From Salibacterium qingdaonense (GTDB taxonomy: Bacteria > Bacillota > Bacilli > Bacillales > Marinococcaceae): 64,000 nt of DNA. The notes beneath the pieces are model-generated. The model was given only the letters and a program-made list of their open reading frames with translations, did no database searches and had not been told where the DNA came from. Made by a program: the position numbers and the translations under genes. The stretch lies in the NCBI RefSeq assembly GCF_900114715.1, contig NZ_FOTY01000003.1:1-64000 (forward strand). The letters run 5' to 3'. This document shows positions 7,546 to 16,553 of the stretch, piece after piece (positions within the stretch are counted from its first letter, which is position 1; every line of letters starts with the position of its first letter).

Positions 7546-7851
7546 ATGTACGTTGTGATGAACGAACTGCATGTTCCGGATGACGCAAAAGAAACGATGC
7601 AGGAAAGGTTCGCCAAAAGTGTAGAACATATGAAAAATACTCCCGGATGCATCGATTTTATGTTTCTCGAACAAAACGAAGAAAACGGCAGTCAGGTCGT
7701 TTTTACAAAGTGGGAGTCGAAACAGCATTACGAAGACTGGGTGAACAGTGATGCGTTTAAGAAAGCCCACCAGCATTCCAATGGGTCGGAAAAGAAAAGC
7801 GCCGCGACCGGAAGCACATTGAAAGCATTTGATGTCATCCACCATTTCTAG
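7546..7851 (+). CDS. ABM-domain protein, HmoA/IsdG-like heme monooxygenase candidate
   Basis: 101 aa, a single antibiotic-biosynthesis-monooxygenase (dimeric ferredoxin-like) domain. It resembles heme-degrading IsdG/HmoA proteins: an early Asn in MYVVMNEL, a KSVEHMKNTPGCIDF segment, Trp in FTKWESKQHYEDW, and the following AFKKAH histidine. These correspond to the Asn-Trp-His triad of the family, although sequence alone does not prove heme cleavage. I chose the ATG at 7546 (GAAAGGA 9 nt upstream); longer in-frame starts would add residues not typical of the family. Single gene with its own terminator. A general quinone or other oxygenase is the alternative. Confidence 0.75.
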   Translation: MYVVMNELHVPDDAKETMQERFAKSVEHMKNTPGCIDFMFLEQNEENGSQVVFTKWESKQHYEDWVNSDAFKKAHQHSNGSEKKSAATGSTLKAFDVIHHF

Positions 7852-7863
7852 CGGCCCATGTTG

Positions 7864-7895
7864 AAGCTGCAGCCTCTTATTCTGCAGCTTTTTTT
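7864..7895 (+). terminator. Terminator after the HmoA-like gene
   Basis: AAGCTGCAG / CTGCAGCTT stem followed by seven T residues. Confidence 0.9.
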
Positions 7896-7930
7896 CATGA
7901 AATGATAAACGACGAGGATTGTGGTACGCA

Positions 7931-8488
7931 ATGAGAAATACATATTTAACAAGTCATTTTCCGCTGTTTTCGATTTTACTATTCAGCCTTTCGTTTTCCC
8001 TGTATAGTGAACGGCAGATTTCAGGCTGGCTGAAAGATGTGGGCCTGTACGCCGGGATGCTGGAATTTTTCAGTGCCGGAGGAATACAGCTCACTCTTCT
8101 TTTCTTTTTGATTCTGTTCTTTTTTATGATCTTTTCTGCACTGAAATTAATTGCCGATACGTTAATGGAGCTGTCATTGCTGTTTTTCTCCAGGGATGTG
8201 GAAGGAATTGAACTTGCCAACCTTAGGAAGGGAACCTGGATTTATCTAGCCGGCAGTGCAGCTTCTCTTCTGTTTATATGGATGCCGCTTGGGATTGTGT
8301 GCTGTTTTCTGGCGGCGACTCTCGTATATTTTGTGTTTATCGTATACCATATTTCGGATTCCCTCAGCGGAGCGGGAATGTTCGGTCTTATTTTCTTTCA
8401 TATAACGTTTTGGTGTGCGGCGGCAGCCGGCACTTCCTATGCAGGCTTTCGTCTGTATAACAGCTTGATGAAGAGCCTTCCGATTTAA
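7931..8488 (+). CDS. YufK-family (DUF5366) membrane protein
   Basis: 185 aa integral membrane protein with about five hydrophobic segments (near 10-30, 50-75, 95-120, 120-140 and 150-175). The start MRNTYLTSHFPLFSILLFS resembles B. subtilis YufK, a DUF5366 protein of unknown role. ATG 7931 is preferred over the TTG at 7919 because homologous proteins begin at this point and GACGAGG is too close to the TTG. It converges with pbpD: the stop codons are 9 nt apart. Confidence 0.7.
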   Translation: MRNTYLTSHFPLFSILLFSLSFSLYSERQISGWLKDVGLYAGMLEFFSAGGIQLTLLFFLILFFFMIFSALKLIADTLMELSLLFFSRDVEGIELANLRKGTWIYLAGSAASLLFIWMPLGIVCCFLAATLVYFVFIVYHISDSLSGAGMFGLIFFHITFWCAAAAGTSYAGFRLYNSLMKSLPI

Positions 8489-8496
8489 TAAAAAAA

Positions 8497-10359
8497 CTAT
8501 TCATCTGAAAGCCCCTCTGTTATGTCTTTCCAAAGATCCAGATGGGTACTGCGAAGTTTTGCACCCAGGGTGTCCGGGTTATCCTTTCCGATCCAGACCC
8601 CTGCTGTATAGCGGCTGTTAAAGCCCACGAACCAGAGGTCATGGTAGCTGTTGGTCGTGCCTGTTTTGCCTCTCCATTCCCCGCTGCCAGGGTCAGCCCT
8701 GCGGCCGGTCCCTTCTGTTATAACACTTCTCAGCATGTGGCGGAGCTCCTGGTTGGTCTCTTCACTCCAGACAGAGCGGCTTGTCTCTCCCCATTCATAA
8801 AGCACCTTTCCATCGCCGTCCGTGACTTTTTCAATGGCACGGCCGGGCCGGTACTCTCCTTTATTTGAAAAAGTGGTATAAGCTTTGGTCAGCTCAAGAA
8901 GAGATACGCCTCGGGACAAACCTCCAAGAGCTGCTGCATAATGATGATCATCTGCATTAACACGGGAAAAGTCGAAGGATTCCAGATAGGAAAAAGATTG
9001 CTGTATCCCGGTTGTCTCAAATAAACGCATGGCTGCTGTATTATACGAACGGGCCAGGGCCGTTTTCAGAGTTACCTGCCCGGGATAGCTGCCCCCTGCG
9101 TTGGCAGGGCAGTAATCATGAAGACAGTAACGTCCGGCATCGACAAAATTCTGTTTGTCTGCCCCGGTTTGATCCATGTACGGACCGTACACAAGCAGTG
9201 GCTTCATCGCCGATCCGGGCTGCCGGTAAGCCTGAAACGCTCTGTTGAACGTATAAGGTTCATAATTTTTTCCGCCGCTGAGCGCCTTAATACGGGATGT
9301 GCGGTGATCCAGCACAACGGCTGCTCCGTTCCCGTTCTTCCCTCGAAGCTGCCTGTTCACCGCAGCTGTTACCTCCTTCTGCAGGTCAGGATTTAAAGAT
9401 GTTTCAATGTGAACCCCGGACGAAAGTACTTCCCGGACGCGGTTCTGCAGTTCTTCTTCAATGTCTTTCTTTTCTTCTTTGCCGGCTTTTTTCATACGTC
9501 GGGCAAAGCCTTCTTTTTTGCGGATCAACTCTTTTAATTCCTTCTCCACATAAAATGTATAATCCGGGTAGAGATTTTTCGTTTCACTGACATGAAGCTC
9601 AACCGGGGCTTTTTTTGCTTCAGCAGCCCGGGATGCTGAAACAGCGCCGGTCTCCTGCATCTTGGTCAAAATCCATTCCTGTCGTTTTTTTGTATTCTCT
9701 TTTTTGGTCAGTGGATCATAGTGGGACGGGTTGGCAGGAACAGCTGCGAGAAAAGCGGTTTCGGCAAGAGTGAGTCCGCTGCTTGATTGCCCGAAATAAT
9801 AGTGGGCAGCCGTTTCAAATCCATATATGCCGTTTTGAAAGTAAATAGAATTAATATAAAATTCCAGAATCTTTTCTTTGGAATATTCCTGCTCCAGCTG
9901 ATACGAATATAAAACTTCGGTTAATTTCCGGTTATATGACTGCTCGTGCGTCAAAAAGAGGTTCCGGACAGTCTGCTGGGTGATTGTGCTTCCCCCTTCT
10001 TCAATGCTTCCGGCCTGGGCGTTCACAGCAAGTGCCCGGGCGACGGCACTCATATCAACTCCTTCATGTTCAAAAAAATGCCTGTCTTCGGTCGACAGAA
10101 AAGCCTGTTTCACGGTACGGGGAATCTTTTCAATATCAAGATAACGACGGTTCAGCCCCTTAGACAGCTCTGAGACAACAGCACCTGTTTCATCATATAT
10201 ATAACTGTTTTGATCGATATCCGGTTTCTTGATGTCGGTATCCTCCAGCGTTTTTTCAAACGAGACGGCTTTCTTTTCTTCGCCCAGTGCACCGAGCAGA
10301 AGTACAGAAAACATAACCATAAACAATGTAATAAATAAGTACCCGGCTGACATTCTCAT
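8497..10359 (-). CDS. pbpD: Class A penicillin-binding protein, PBP4 (PbpD)-like
   Basis: Bifunctional peptidoglycan synthase of 620 aa, anchored by one N-terminal membrane helix (~5-26). The glycosyltransferase (GT51) domain has catalytic Glu91 in STEDRHFFEHEGVD and the EGGSTITQQ motif. The transpeptidase has Ser383 in PGSAMK, SYN at 438-440 and KTGTTN from 565. Length and the pattern SAMK/SYN/KTGTTN fit B. subtilis PbpD (PBP4, ~624 aa). A second class A enzyme (pbpF) lies at 49152. The start is an ATG-containing MRM with AAAGAGGGA upstream. Assignment to pbpD among class A paralogues is by length and similarity from memory. Confidence 0.88.
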   Translation of the reverse strand: MRMSAGYLFITLFMVMFSVLLLGALGEEKKAVSFEKTLEDTDIKKPDIDQNSYIYDETGAVVSELSKGLNRRYLDIEKIPRTVKQAFLSTEDRHFFEHEGVDMSAVARALAVNAQAGSIEEGGSTITQQTVRNLFLTHEQSYNRKLTEVLYSYQLEQEYSKEKILEFYINSIYFQNGIYGFETAAHYYFGQSSSGLTLAETAFLAAVPANPSHYDPLTKKENTKKRQEWILTKMQETGAVSASRAAEAKKAPVELHVSETKNLYPDYTFYVEKELKELIRKKEGFARRMKKAGKEEKKDIEEELQNRVREVLSSGVHIETSLNPDLQKEVTAAVNRQLRGKNGNGAAVVLDHRTSRIKALSGGKNYEPYTFNRAFQAYRQPGSAMKPLLVYGPYMDQTGADKQNFVDAGRYCLHDYCPANAGGSYPGQVTLKTALARSYNTAAMRLFETTGIQQSFSYLESFDFSRVNADDHHYAAALGGLSRGVSLLELTKAYTTFSNKGEYRPGRAIEKVTDGDGKVLYEWGETSRSVWSEETNQELRHMLRSVITEGTGRRADPGSGEWRGKTGTTNSYHDLWFVGFNSRYTAGVWIGKDNPDTLGAKLRSTHLDLWKDITEGLSDE

Positions 10360-10476
10360 GTGGATTCCCTCTTTTTTCGGACAAATTTATCTTCTATCTT
10401 TATATCGGCAGAAGACCCGGTTATGTTCCACCTTTTTTCGCATAGGGATAGAAGTAATACACGGACAAAGCCGTCA

Positions 10477-10505
10477 GGTATATTTGCTGATCAGAACCAT
10501 TTATT
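10477..10505 (+). promoter_or_regulatory. Possible SigE promoter for prkA
   Basis: GGTATATT and CATTTATT separated so that ATA and CAT are 15 nt apart, resembling the SigE pattern (ATA, ~16 nt, CATACAAT). It lies 27 nt before the GTG start of prkA, a SigE-regulon gene in B. subtilis. The -10 is only a partial match. Confidence 0.35.
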
Positions 10506-10531
10506 ATGCACCGAAAGGGGAGGCTCGCACG

Positions 10532-12427
10532 GTGGAGATTATCAATAGAATACGGGAACACCGGGAAAAAGAAAAGCAGCTCGAGTGGAGAGGCACATTT
10601 AAGGAATATCTGGAACTGGTGAAGCAATACCCTCACATTGCCCAGTCCTCACACTCCCGAGTGTATAATATGATAAAGGACGCAGGGGTGCTTGAAAAAG
10701 ATAATCATAAAATGTACCGTTTTTTCGGTGAAGATATTTTCGGACTCGAAGAACCTCTGGAAAAACTGGTGGAGGAATATTTTCATTCGGCGGCACGGAG
10801 ACTGGATGTAAAAAAGAGAATATTAATGTTAATGGGACCGGTGAGCGGGGGTAAATCAACGATTGTAACGATGCTGAAGCGGGGGCTTGAAGAGTACTCC
10901 AGAACAGATGCCGGAGCGGTTTACGCGATAGAAGGCTGCCCGATGCAGGAAGATCCTCTTCATCTGATTCCTCCGCACCTTCGGGATGAATTTTATGACG
11001 AATACGGCATTCATGTGGAAGGCCGGCTTTCGCCTTTAAACATGATGCGCCTGGAGAAAGAATATGGGGGAAATATTGAAGACGTGATGGTGGAGCGTAT
11101 TTTTTTTTCTGAAGACAAACGGGTCGGCATTGGAACATTCAGTCCATCTGATCCGAAATCGCAGGATATCGCAGATCTCACCGGCAGTATCGATTTTTCA
11201 ACTATTGCCGAATATGGTTCAGAGTCCGACCCCAGGGCATACCGTTTTGATGGAGAATTAAACAAAGCCAACCGCGGTATCATGGAGTTTCAGGAGATGC
11301 TGAAGTGTGATGAAAAATTTCTCTGGCATCTGCTTTCTTTAAGTGAAGAAGGCAACTTTAAAGCCGGACGTTTTGCACTTATCAGTGCGGATGAACTGAT
11401 TGTTGCCCATACGAATGAGGCGGAATACAAAGCATTTATAAACAATAAAAAGAATGAAGCGCTGCATTCGAGAATTATCGTGATGAACATTCCTTATAAT
11501 GTAAAGGTGAGTGAAGAGGAGCGCATCTACGAGAAAATGATTGCGGGCAGTGATATGGCAGATGTTCATATAGCGCCTCATGCCCTTAGGACCGCTGCGA
11601 TTTTTTCGATTTTAACGAGGTTGAAAGAGCCGAAAAATCAAACGGTGGATCTTGTGAAGAAGATGAAACTGTATGACGGGGAAGAACTCGAAGGATACAA
11701 GGACCAGGACGTGGAGGAACTGAAAAAAGAATACCAGGATGAGGGAATGGATGGCATTGATCCTCGTTACGTGATCAACAGGATCTCCTCGGCGATCATT
11801 CGTAAAGAAGTGGAATCGATCAACGCCCTGGATGTCCTTCGTTCTCTGAAAGAAGGCCTCGATCAGCATGCCTCCATTTCGGATGAAGATAAAGAAAGGT
11901 ATCTTGATTTTATCGCAGCTGCCCGCAGAGAATACGATGAATCGGCCAAAAAAGAAGTGCAGAAAGCATTCGTGTATTCCTACGAAGAATCGGCCAAGAC
12001 ATTAATGGACAATTATCTGGATAACGTAGAAGCTTACTGCAACAAAAATAAATTAAAAGATCCACTCACAGGGGAGGAAATGAGTCCTGATGAGAAACTG
12101 ATGCGCTCGATTGAAGAACAGATCGGTATATCGGAAAATGCCAAACGAGCGTTCCGGGAAGAAATTCTGATCCGCATCTCCGCGTATGCGCGAAAAGGAA
12201 AAAAATTCGACTATAATTCCCACGAGCATCTCCGGGAAGCTATCCAGCAGAAACTGTTTGCGGACTTGAAAGATGTCGTTAAAATCACGACATCCACGAA
12301 GACACCGGATGAGTCCCAGCTGAAAAAAATCAATGAAGTGACAGCCCGGCTGATTGATGAACACGGCTACAATTCTGTTTCCGCAAATGAACTGCTGCGG
12401 TACGTCGGAAGCCTGCTGAACAGATAA
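10532..12427 (+). CDS. prkA: Serine protein kinase PrkA
   Basis: 631 aa, the same length as B. subtilis PrkA, a SigE-controlled AAA+ type serine kinase (also reported as a Lon-like protease) needed for normal sporulation. The P-loop GPVSGGKST places Lys108 in the nucleotide site; a C-terminal PrkA domain follows. I set the start at GTG 10532 (VEIINRIREHREKEK), with AAAGGGGAGG 9 nt upstream and the family's usual N-terminus; a longer open frame into the divergent pbpD 5' end has no ribosome binding site. YhbH, its usual partner gene, is downstream but separated here by a signal peptidase gene. Confidence 0.95.
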   Translation: MEIINRIREHREKEKQLEWRGTFKEYLELVKQYPHIAQSSHSRVYNMIKDAGVLEKDNHKMYRFFGEDIFGLEEPLEKLVEEYFHSAARRLDVKKRILMLMGPVSGGKSTIVTMLKRGLEEYSRTDAGAVYAIEGCPMQEDPLHLIPPHLRDEFYDEYGIHVEGRLSPLNMMRLEKEYGGNIEDVMVERIFFSEDKRVGIGTFSPSDPKSQDIADLTGSIDFSTIAEYGSESDPRAYRFDGELNKANRGIMEFQEMLKCDEKFLWHLLSLSEEGNFKAGRFALISADELIVAHTNEAEYKAFINNKKNEALHSRIIVMNIPYNVKVSEEERIYEKMIAGSDMADVHIAPHALRTAAIFSILTRLKEPKNQTVDLVKKMKLYDGEELEGYKDQDVEELKKEYQDEGMDGIDPRYVINRISSAIIRKEVESINALDVLRSLKEGLDQHASISDEDKERYLDFIAAARREYDESAKKEVQKAFVYSYEESAKTLMDNYLDNVEAYCNKNKLKDPLTGEEMSPDEKLMRSIEEQIGISENAKRAFREEILIRISAYARKGKKFDYNSHEHLREAIQQKLFADLKDVVKITTSTKTPDESQLKKINEVTARLIDEHGYNSVSANELLRYVGSLLNR

Positions 12428-12557
12428 ACAAAGAAGGCCCTGCTTTCCCCTGTGACCGGTACAGGTCATGGGGGATTCATGTGTCCACTTTTCTATCAAT
12501 TGCTCATAACGTTGAAGCATGATACATTATGAAAAGAGATAGGATGGTGGACAGAAC

Positions 12558-13109
12558 ATGAATACGATAGCCAGAGAAGTATGGGACTGGATTAAAACAT
12601 TCGCCGTGGTAGTCATCATTGTTTTAATTATACGGACATTTTTCTTTGCCAATTATATGGTACACGGCGAATCGATGATGCCGACCATTGAAAATGGAGA
12701 GCGGCTCATTATAAATAAAATCGGGTACGAATTTTCCGAGCCGGATCGTTTTGATTTAGTAGTATTTCATGCCAATGAAGAAAGTGATTATATCAAGCGG
12801 GTGATCGGACTGCCGGGGGATCAAATCCGGTACGAAGATGACACCTTGTATGTAAATGGAGAAGCGGTACAGGAAGACTATCTGGCTCCTTATCGAAGCG
12901 AGGCAGAGCGTGGACCGTTCACCTCTGATTTTACACTTGAAGAAGTAACAGGCAAAGAAACGGTACCCCAGGGTAAAATCTTTGTGCTGGGGGATAATAG
13001 ACGAAACAGCATGGACAGCCGCCGGATCGGTTTTGTGGATATGAGCGAAGTCGTTGGTGAAGCCAATCTCCGGTACTGGCCGGTCGATGAATTCAGAGTG
13101 ATGAGATAG
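12558..13109 (+). CDS. Type I signal peptidase
   Basis: 183 aa membrane-anchored serine protease that removes signal peptides from secreted proteins. One N-terminal transmembrane helix (~13-32) precedes the catalytic Ser39 in GESMMPT; the general base Lys80 is in YIKRVIGLPGD. Boxes DNRRNSMDSRRIGF and the C-terminal GEANLRYWP are intact. It is the prokaryotic P-type (Ser/Lys), not the SipW ER-type. The start ATG follows AGGATGGTGG. It is inserted between prkA and yhbH, with a terminator downstream. Confidence 0.93.
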   Translation: MNTIAREVWDWIKTFAVVVIIVLIIRTFFFANYMVHGESMMPTIENGERLIINKIGYEFSEPDRFDLVVFHANEESDYIKRVIGLPGDQIRYEDDTLYVNGEAVQEDYLAPYRSEAERGPFTSDFTLEEVTGKETVPQGKIFVLGDNRRNSMDSRRIGFVDMSEVVGEANLRYWPVDEFRVMR

Positions 13110-13114
13110 GGAAG

Positions 13115-13141
13115 GGACTGCCTCAGGGCGGTCCTTTTTTG
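13115..13141 (+). terminator. Terminator after signal peptidase gene
   Basis: GGACTGCC / GGCGGTCC stem with a T-run, six nucleotides after the stop codon. Confidence 0.9.
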
Positions 13142-13221
13142 CAGGCAGGAAACCCTCGAATGTTTGTACCGGTAAGGAAGCTGCCGGGAAGAAGTTTCGT
13201 TTTATTCAGAATAATGTTGCA

Positions 13222-13247
13222 AATGCGTCCCGTTTCCCGCATACGAT
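13222..13247 (+). promoter_or_regulatory. Possible SigE -10 for yhbH
   Basis: CATACGAT at 13240-13247 matches the SigE -10 consensus CATACAAT in 7 of 8 positions, 53 nt before the yhbH start. The -35 (AAAT near 13222) is weak. Confidence 0.35.
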
Positions 13248-13300
13248 AGTAGTAGTCCAACTTTTGAAATAGAAAACTACAGGGGAAAGGGGACCCTACT

Positions 13301-14461
13301 ATGTCAGAGAAAGCAAACCGCAGTTTTGTCATTTCAAAGGAAAACTGGTCCCTGCACCGCAAAGGACATCAGGATCAGCGCCGGCATCAGGAAAAAGTCC
13401 AGGAAGCTGTACGGAATAACCTCCCTGATTTAATTACGGAAGAAGACATTGTGATGTCAAGCGGCCGTGATGTTGTGCGGATACCGATACGTTCGATGGA
13501 TGAATACAAGATCCGTTATAATACTGAAAATAATAAATACACCGGGCAGGGAGACGGCAGCAGTGAAGAAGGAGATGTCATAGCTCGTGAACCGGGGGGA
13601 GAGAAATCAGAAAAAGGATCACGCCCCGGGGATCAGGCAGGATCGGATTACTATGAAGCCGAAGTGTCGATGGCCGAACTCGAAAAACTGCTGTTCCATG
13701 AAATGGAACTTCCCAATCTCCGGCAGAAACAGCAGGATGATCTGATTATAGAAGATATTGAATTTGATGATATCCGCAAAAAAGGGTTAATGGGAAACAT
13801 TGATAAGCGCAAAACTATCCTGTCCGCCATAAAACGAAACGCGATGGAAGGAAAAGCAAAGATCAACCCGATTTCTGAAGACGACCTCCGTTTTAAAACA
13901 TGGAACGAAAAAATAAAACCGGAATCCAAAGCGGTTATTCTTGCTATGATGGACACGTCCGGATCGATGGGGCGCTGGGAAAAATTTATGGCACGCAGTT
14001 TTTTCTTCTGGATGATCAGGTTCCTGCGGACGAAATATGAGACGGTGGATATCGAATTCATCGCCCACCATACAGAAGCGAAACGGGTCAGTGAAGAACA
14101 GTTTTTTTCCAAAGGTGAAAGCGGCGGCACCATCTGCTCATCCGCCTATGAAAAAGCAATCGAAACGATTGAAAAGGATTATCCCCCGGAACGTTACAAC
14201 ATCTATCCATTTCATTTCTCCGACGGAGATAATTTAACGTCTGATAATGCAAAATGCCTTCGTCTTCTGCGTGAACTGATGGAAGTATCGAGCATGGTCG
14301 GCTATGCCGAAGTTAATCAGTTCCGGAAACATTCCACCCTGCTGCAGTCTTACCGCAACATGGAAGACGAACGTTTTCGTTACTATATTCTGCAAAACAA
14401 AACGGACGTATTTGAAGCGCTGCTCTGGTTTTTTTCGAACCAGAACGTGGAGACGGCATGA
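13301..14461 (+). CDS. yhbH: Sporulation protein YhbH (UPF0229)
   Basis: 386 aa protein of the YeaH/YhbH family, genetically and physically linked to the PrkA kinase in bacilli and needed for efficient sporulation. The C-terminal half is a von Willebrand factor A-like fold with MIDAS motif DTSGSMG from Asp218. The N-terminus [25 protein letters not shown] is characteristic. The middle (~85-110) is an acidic, Gly/Glu-rich linker. The ATG follows AGGGGAAAGGGG. Its own SigE-like -10 is present upstream. Confidence 0.94.
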   Translation: MSEKANRSFVISKENWSLHRKGHQDQRRHQEKVQEAVRNNLPDLITEEDIVMSSGRDVVRIPIRSMDEYKIRYNTENNKYTGQGDGSSEEGDVIAREPGGEKSEKGSRPGDQAGSDYYEAEVSMAELEKLLFHEMELPNLRQKQQDDLIIEDIEFDDIRKKGLMGNIDKRKTILSAIKRNAMEGKAKINPISEDDLRFKTWNEKIKPESKAVILAMMDTSGSMGRWEKFMARSFFFWMIRFLRTKYETVDIEFIAHHTEAKRVSEEQFFSKGESGGTICSSAYEKAIETIEKDYPPERYNIYPFHFSDGDNLTSDNAKCLRLLRELMEVSSMVGYAEVNQFRKHSTLLQSYRNMEDERFRYYILQNKTDVFEALLWFFSNQNVETA

Positions 14462-14530
14462 AATGATGAAACCTCTGCCGGATGGAAACCGTATATACAG
14501 CAGGACTCAGCATAGCAAAGGAGAATGAAC

Positions 14531-14854
14531 ATGATTATCGTTTCGACAGAGCATGTACCGGGATATGAGGTAGTGGAAGCACTCGGTATTGTAAAAGGAA
14601 ATACTGTCCGTGCCAAACATGTCGGCAAAGACGTCATCGGGAATTTACGGTCGATGGTCGGCGGCAAAATGAAAGAATATGAGGAAATGTTTCTCGAAGC
14701 CCGGGACGACGCAGAAAAAGAAATGGAAGCAAAAGCCGGGGAATGGGGAGCGGATGCTGTAGTCGGTATCCGCTACTCCTCCTCTTCCATTATGAGCGGC
14801 ACCTCCGAAGTGATGGTGTTCGGCACCGCGGTGAAGCTGCAGAAGAAAGAATAG
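14531..14854 (+). CDS. YbjQ/UPF0145 family protein
   Basis: 107 aa protein of the UPF0145 (YbjQ) family, often called a heavy-metal-binding domain protein although function is unproved. Family marks are the TEHVPGYEVVEALGIVKGNT start, an RSMVGGKMKEY segment, and the C-terminal GADAVVGIRYSSSSI and VFGTAVKL. These proteins form pentameric rings. The second ATG (14531) is used because AAAGGAGA overlaps the first ATG at 14525. Probably monocistronic, with a strong terminator downstream. Confidence 0.85.
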   Translation: MIIVSTEHVPGYEVVEALGIVKGNTVRAKHVGKDVIGNLRSMVGGKMKEYEEMFLEARDDAEKEMEAKAGEWGADAVVGIRYSSSSIMSGTSEVMVFGTAVKLQKKE

Positions 14855-14889
14855 CAGCACAGAAAGATCCCAGGGAACGAACAATTGAT

Positions 14890-14955
14890 AAGAACCCGGA
14901 CGAATGTCTTCCGTACTGCTGCAGGAAGTCGGTATCGTCCGGGTTCTTTTTGTTG
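14890..14955 (+). terminator. Terminator after the UPF0145 gene
   Basis: Long stem AACCCGGACGA / TCGTCCGGGTT with an internal GTCTTCC/GGAAGTC-like extension, then CTTTTTG. Confidence 0.9.
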
Positions 14956-14995
14956 CTTCCAGAAGGGTTCAGCTTACATCGTTTCCGCGCGGACA

Positions 14996-15038
14996 TAAAA
15001 AAAGCCGGCCTCAGAGCGGTACTCCTCGAGCGGCTTCG
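14996..15038 (-). terminator. Terminator downstream of tRNA-Pro
   Basis: On the minus strand, AAGCCG...CGGCTT closes an imperfect stem and is followed by eight T residues, about 40 nt beyond the tRNA 3' end. Confidence 0.75.
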
Positions 15039-15077
15039 GAAGTTACATTATATCGTTAAAGTCAATGATAAAAAAAC

Positions 15078-15154
15078 TGGTCGGGATGACAGGAGTTGAA
15101 CCTGCGACCCCAGGCACCCCATGCCTGTGCTCTACCAAGCTGAGCTACATCCCG
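15078..15154 (-). tRNA. tRNA-Pro (GGG)
   Basis: Minus-strand cloverleaf: acceptor CGGGATG/CATCCCG, anticodon stem CAGGC/GCCTG around ATGGGGT (anticodon GGG), TTC arm and encoded CCA. A solitary tRNA away from the main cluster. Confidence 0.95.
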
Positions 15155-15254
15155 TATCGCATTGGACACTATACATTGTATTATAATCATACATGTATTT
15201 CAATCCCTTTGTTTATACGTCTTTTCCGGCGGTGGAAAACACCGGCGCGTTCCC

Positions 15255-15788
15255 TTAACGCCAGTGTTTCTCAATGAACTCATCCCGGCCGGATTTTCTA
15301 CGGTCTTCGAGGTAGGCTTTTTCCTGTTTTTTGTAAAAGTCCTGGTGATACGTCTCTGCCGGGTAAAACGTTGATGCCGGCAGTATTTCAGTTACAATCG
15401 GTTCTTTAAAACGGCCGCTGTCTGCAACCTGCTGTCTCGTCTGTTCAGCCAGCTGCCGCTGCGTATCGTTGTGGTAAAAGACAGCCGTCCGGTACTGCGG
15501 TCCCCGGTCGTGAAACTGTCCCCCGTCATCCGTTGGATCAACTTGGGGCCAGTACAGCGAAAGCAGTTTTTCGTATGGAAACACCTCCGGGTCAAATAGA
15601 ATCTGAACGGCTTCGCGGTGGCCGGTTTCCCCGGTTTTGACGTCTTCATACGTTGGGTTTTCTGTATGCCCTCCGGTGTAGCCGGACGTGATGCCGTGAA
15701 TGCCTTCCATCTGATCGAAAGGTTTAACCATGCACCAGAAACAGCCTCCGGCAAACGTTGCTTTTTCGATTGTGTTTCGTTCGCTCAA
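15255..15788 (-). CDS. msrA: Peptide methionine-S-sulfoxide reductase MsrA
   Basis: Repairs oxidised proteins by reducing methionine-S-sulfoxide. The catalytic GGCFWC motif is present with Cys16 as nucleophile and Cys19; conserved [13 protein letters not shown] and ETYHQDFY follow. The TTG at 15788 is chosen, behind GGGGAGGGAG, giving 177 aa, the usual MsrA length; a longer in-frame ATG adds a hydrophobic segment with no ribosome binding site. No MsrB domain is fused and none is adjacent. Confidence 0.94.
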   Translation of the reverse strand: MSERNTIEKATFAGGCFWCMVKPFDQMEGIHGITSGYTGGHTENPTYEDVKTGETGHREAVQILFDPEVFPYEKLLSLYWPQVDPTDDGGQFHDRGPQYRTAVFYHNDTQRQLAEQTRQQVADSGRFKEPIVTEILPASTFYPAETYHQDFYKKQEKAYLEDRRKSGRDEFIEKHWR

Positions 15789-15939
15789 TTTTTCTCCCTC
15801 CCCGTGTATACGGTACTGAAAAATTATAGCAGAGAGAAAAGATAAAAAACAAACCAAGGAAAATTTCGTTCAAAGTGGAAAAGTGATCTCATTTTTTTTA
15901 TGATGGAATTAGACATTGTTCACAGAAAGGAACCAGCCC

Positions 15940-16500
15940 ATGTTTCAGGAAGAAAAAATTATTCCCGCTGCCCGGACGGAAAAAGAATTTGAAAAATTAC
16001 TGGAAAGCTCGCCAACTTACGTCGTTTTGTTGAATTCAAGACTGGCACAGTTGAAAAGCATGACACAAATGGCCGCACGGGCCGGAAAAAGACTGATTGT
16101 TCACGCTGATCTGATTCAGGGGCTCGGCCATGATGAATCAGCGGCTCAGTTTCTCTGTCAGCAGGTGCGGCCTCATGGACTCATATCGACGAGAAAGCAG
16201 GTGCTGACTACTGCTAAAAAACACGGGCTGCTGACAGTGCAGCGAATGTTTCTGATTGATTCCAGCGCGCTTGAAACGAGTTACAAAATTGTAGAAGAAG
16301 TGGAACCGGATGTGATTGAAGTGCTTCCCGGAAGAATGCCCGGGATTATCCGGGAAGTAGCAGAAAAGACCGGAGTCCCGTTGATTGCCGGCGGTTTTCT
16401 CCGCAGCAGACAAGACGCGGAGGAGGCATTTGAAGCAGGAGCGGAGGCTGTTACGACGACCCGGAGAGAGTTGTGGACGGCGCGCTTTGACAAACCGTAA
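15940..16500 (+). CDS. glpP: Glycerol-3-phosphate responsive antiterminator GlpP
   Basis: 186 aa TIM-barrel-like RNA-binding protein. In B. subtilis it binds glycerol-3-phosphate and prevents early termination in glpFK and glpD leaders. Recognisable blocks are the early YVVLLNSRLAQL, LIVHADLIQGLGHDE, HGLISTRKQVL, and the C-terminal PGRMPGIIREV and GGFLRSRQDAEEAF. The ATG at 15940 has AGAAAGGA upstream. In B. subtilis glpP is followed by glpF-glpK-glpD and then pgcA; here pgcA follows after 53 nt, so the targets are not adjacent. Confidence 0.93.
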   Translation: MFQEEKIIPAARTEKEFEKLLESSPTYVVLLNSRLAQLKSMTQMAARAGKRLIVHADLIQGLGHDESAAQFLCQQVRPHGLISTRKQVLTTAKKHGLLTVQRMFLIDSSALETSYKIVEEVEPDVIEVLPGRMPGIIREVAEKTGVPLIAGGFLRSRQDAEEAFEAGAEAVTTTRRELWTARFDKP

Positions 16501-16553
16501 GCAGTAGAAACATAGATTCGAATAGCAACTATCCGAAAAAGGATGTGACAGCA

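Noticed and set aside
13301-14461. Midasin-like vWA chelatase instead of YhbH
   Set aside because: The N-terminus and position near prkA match YhbH; the vWA-like motif is a normal part of that family.
15164-15171. Single GGACACTA beside tRNA-Pro as another array
   Set aside because: Only one copy, with no inverted partner at 27 or 52 nt; chance occurrence is likely.
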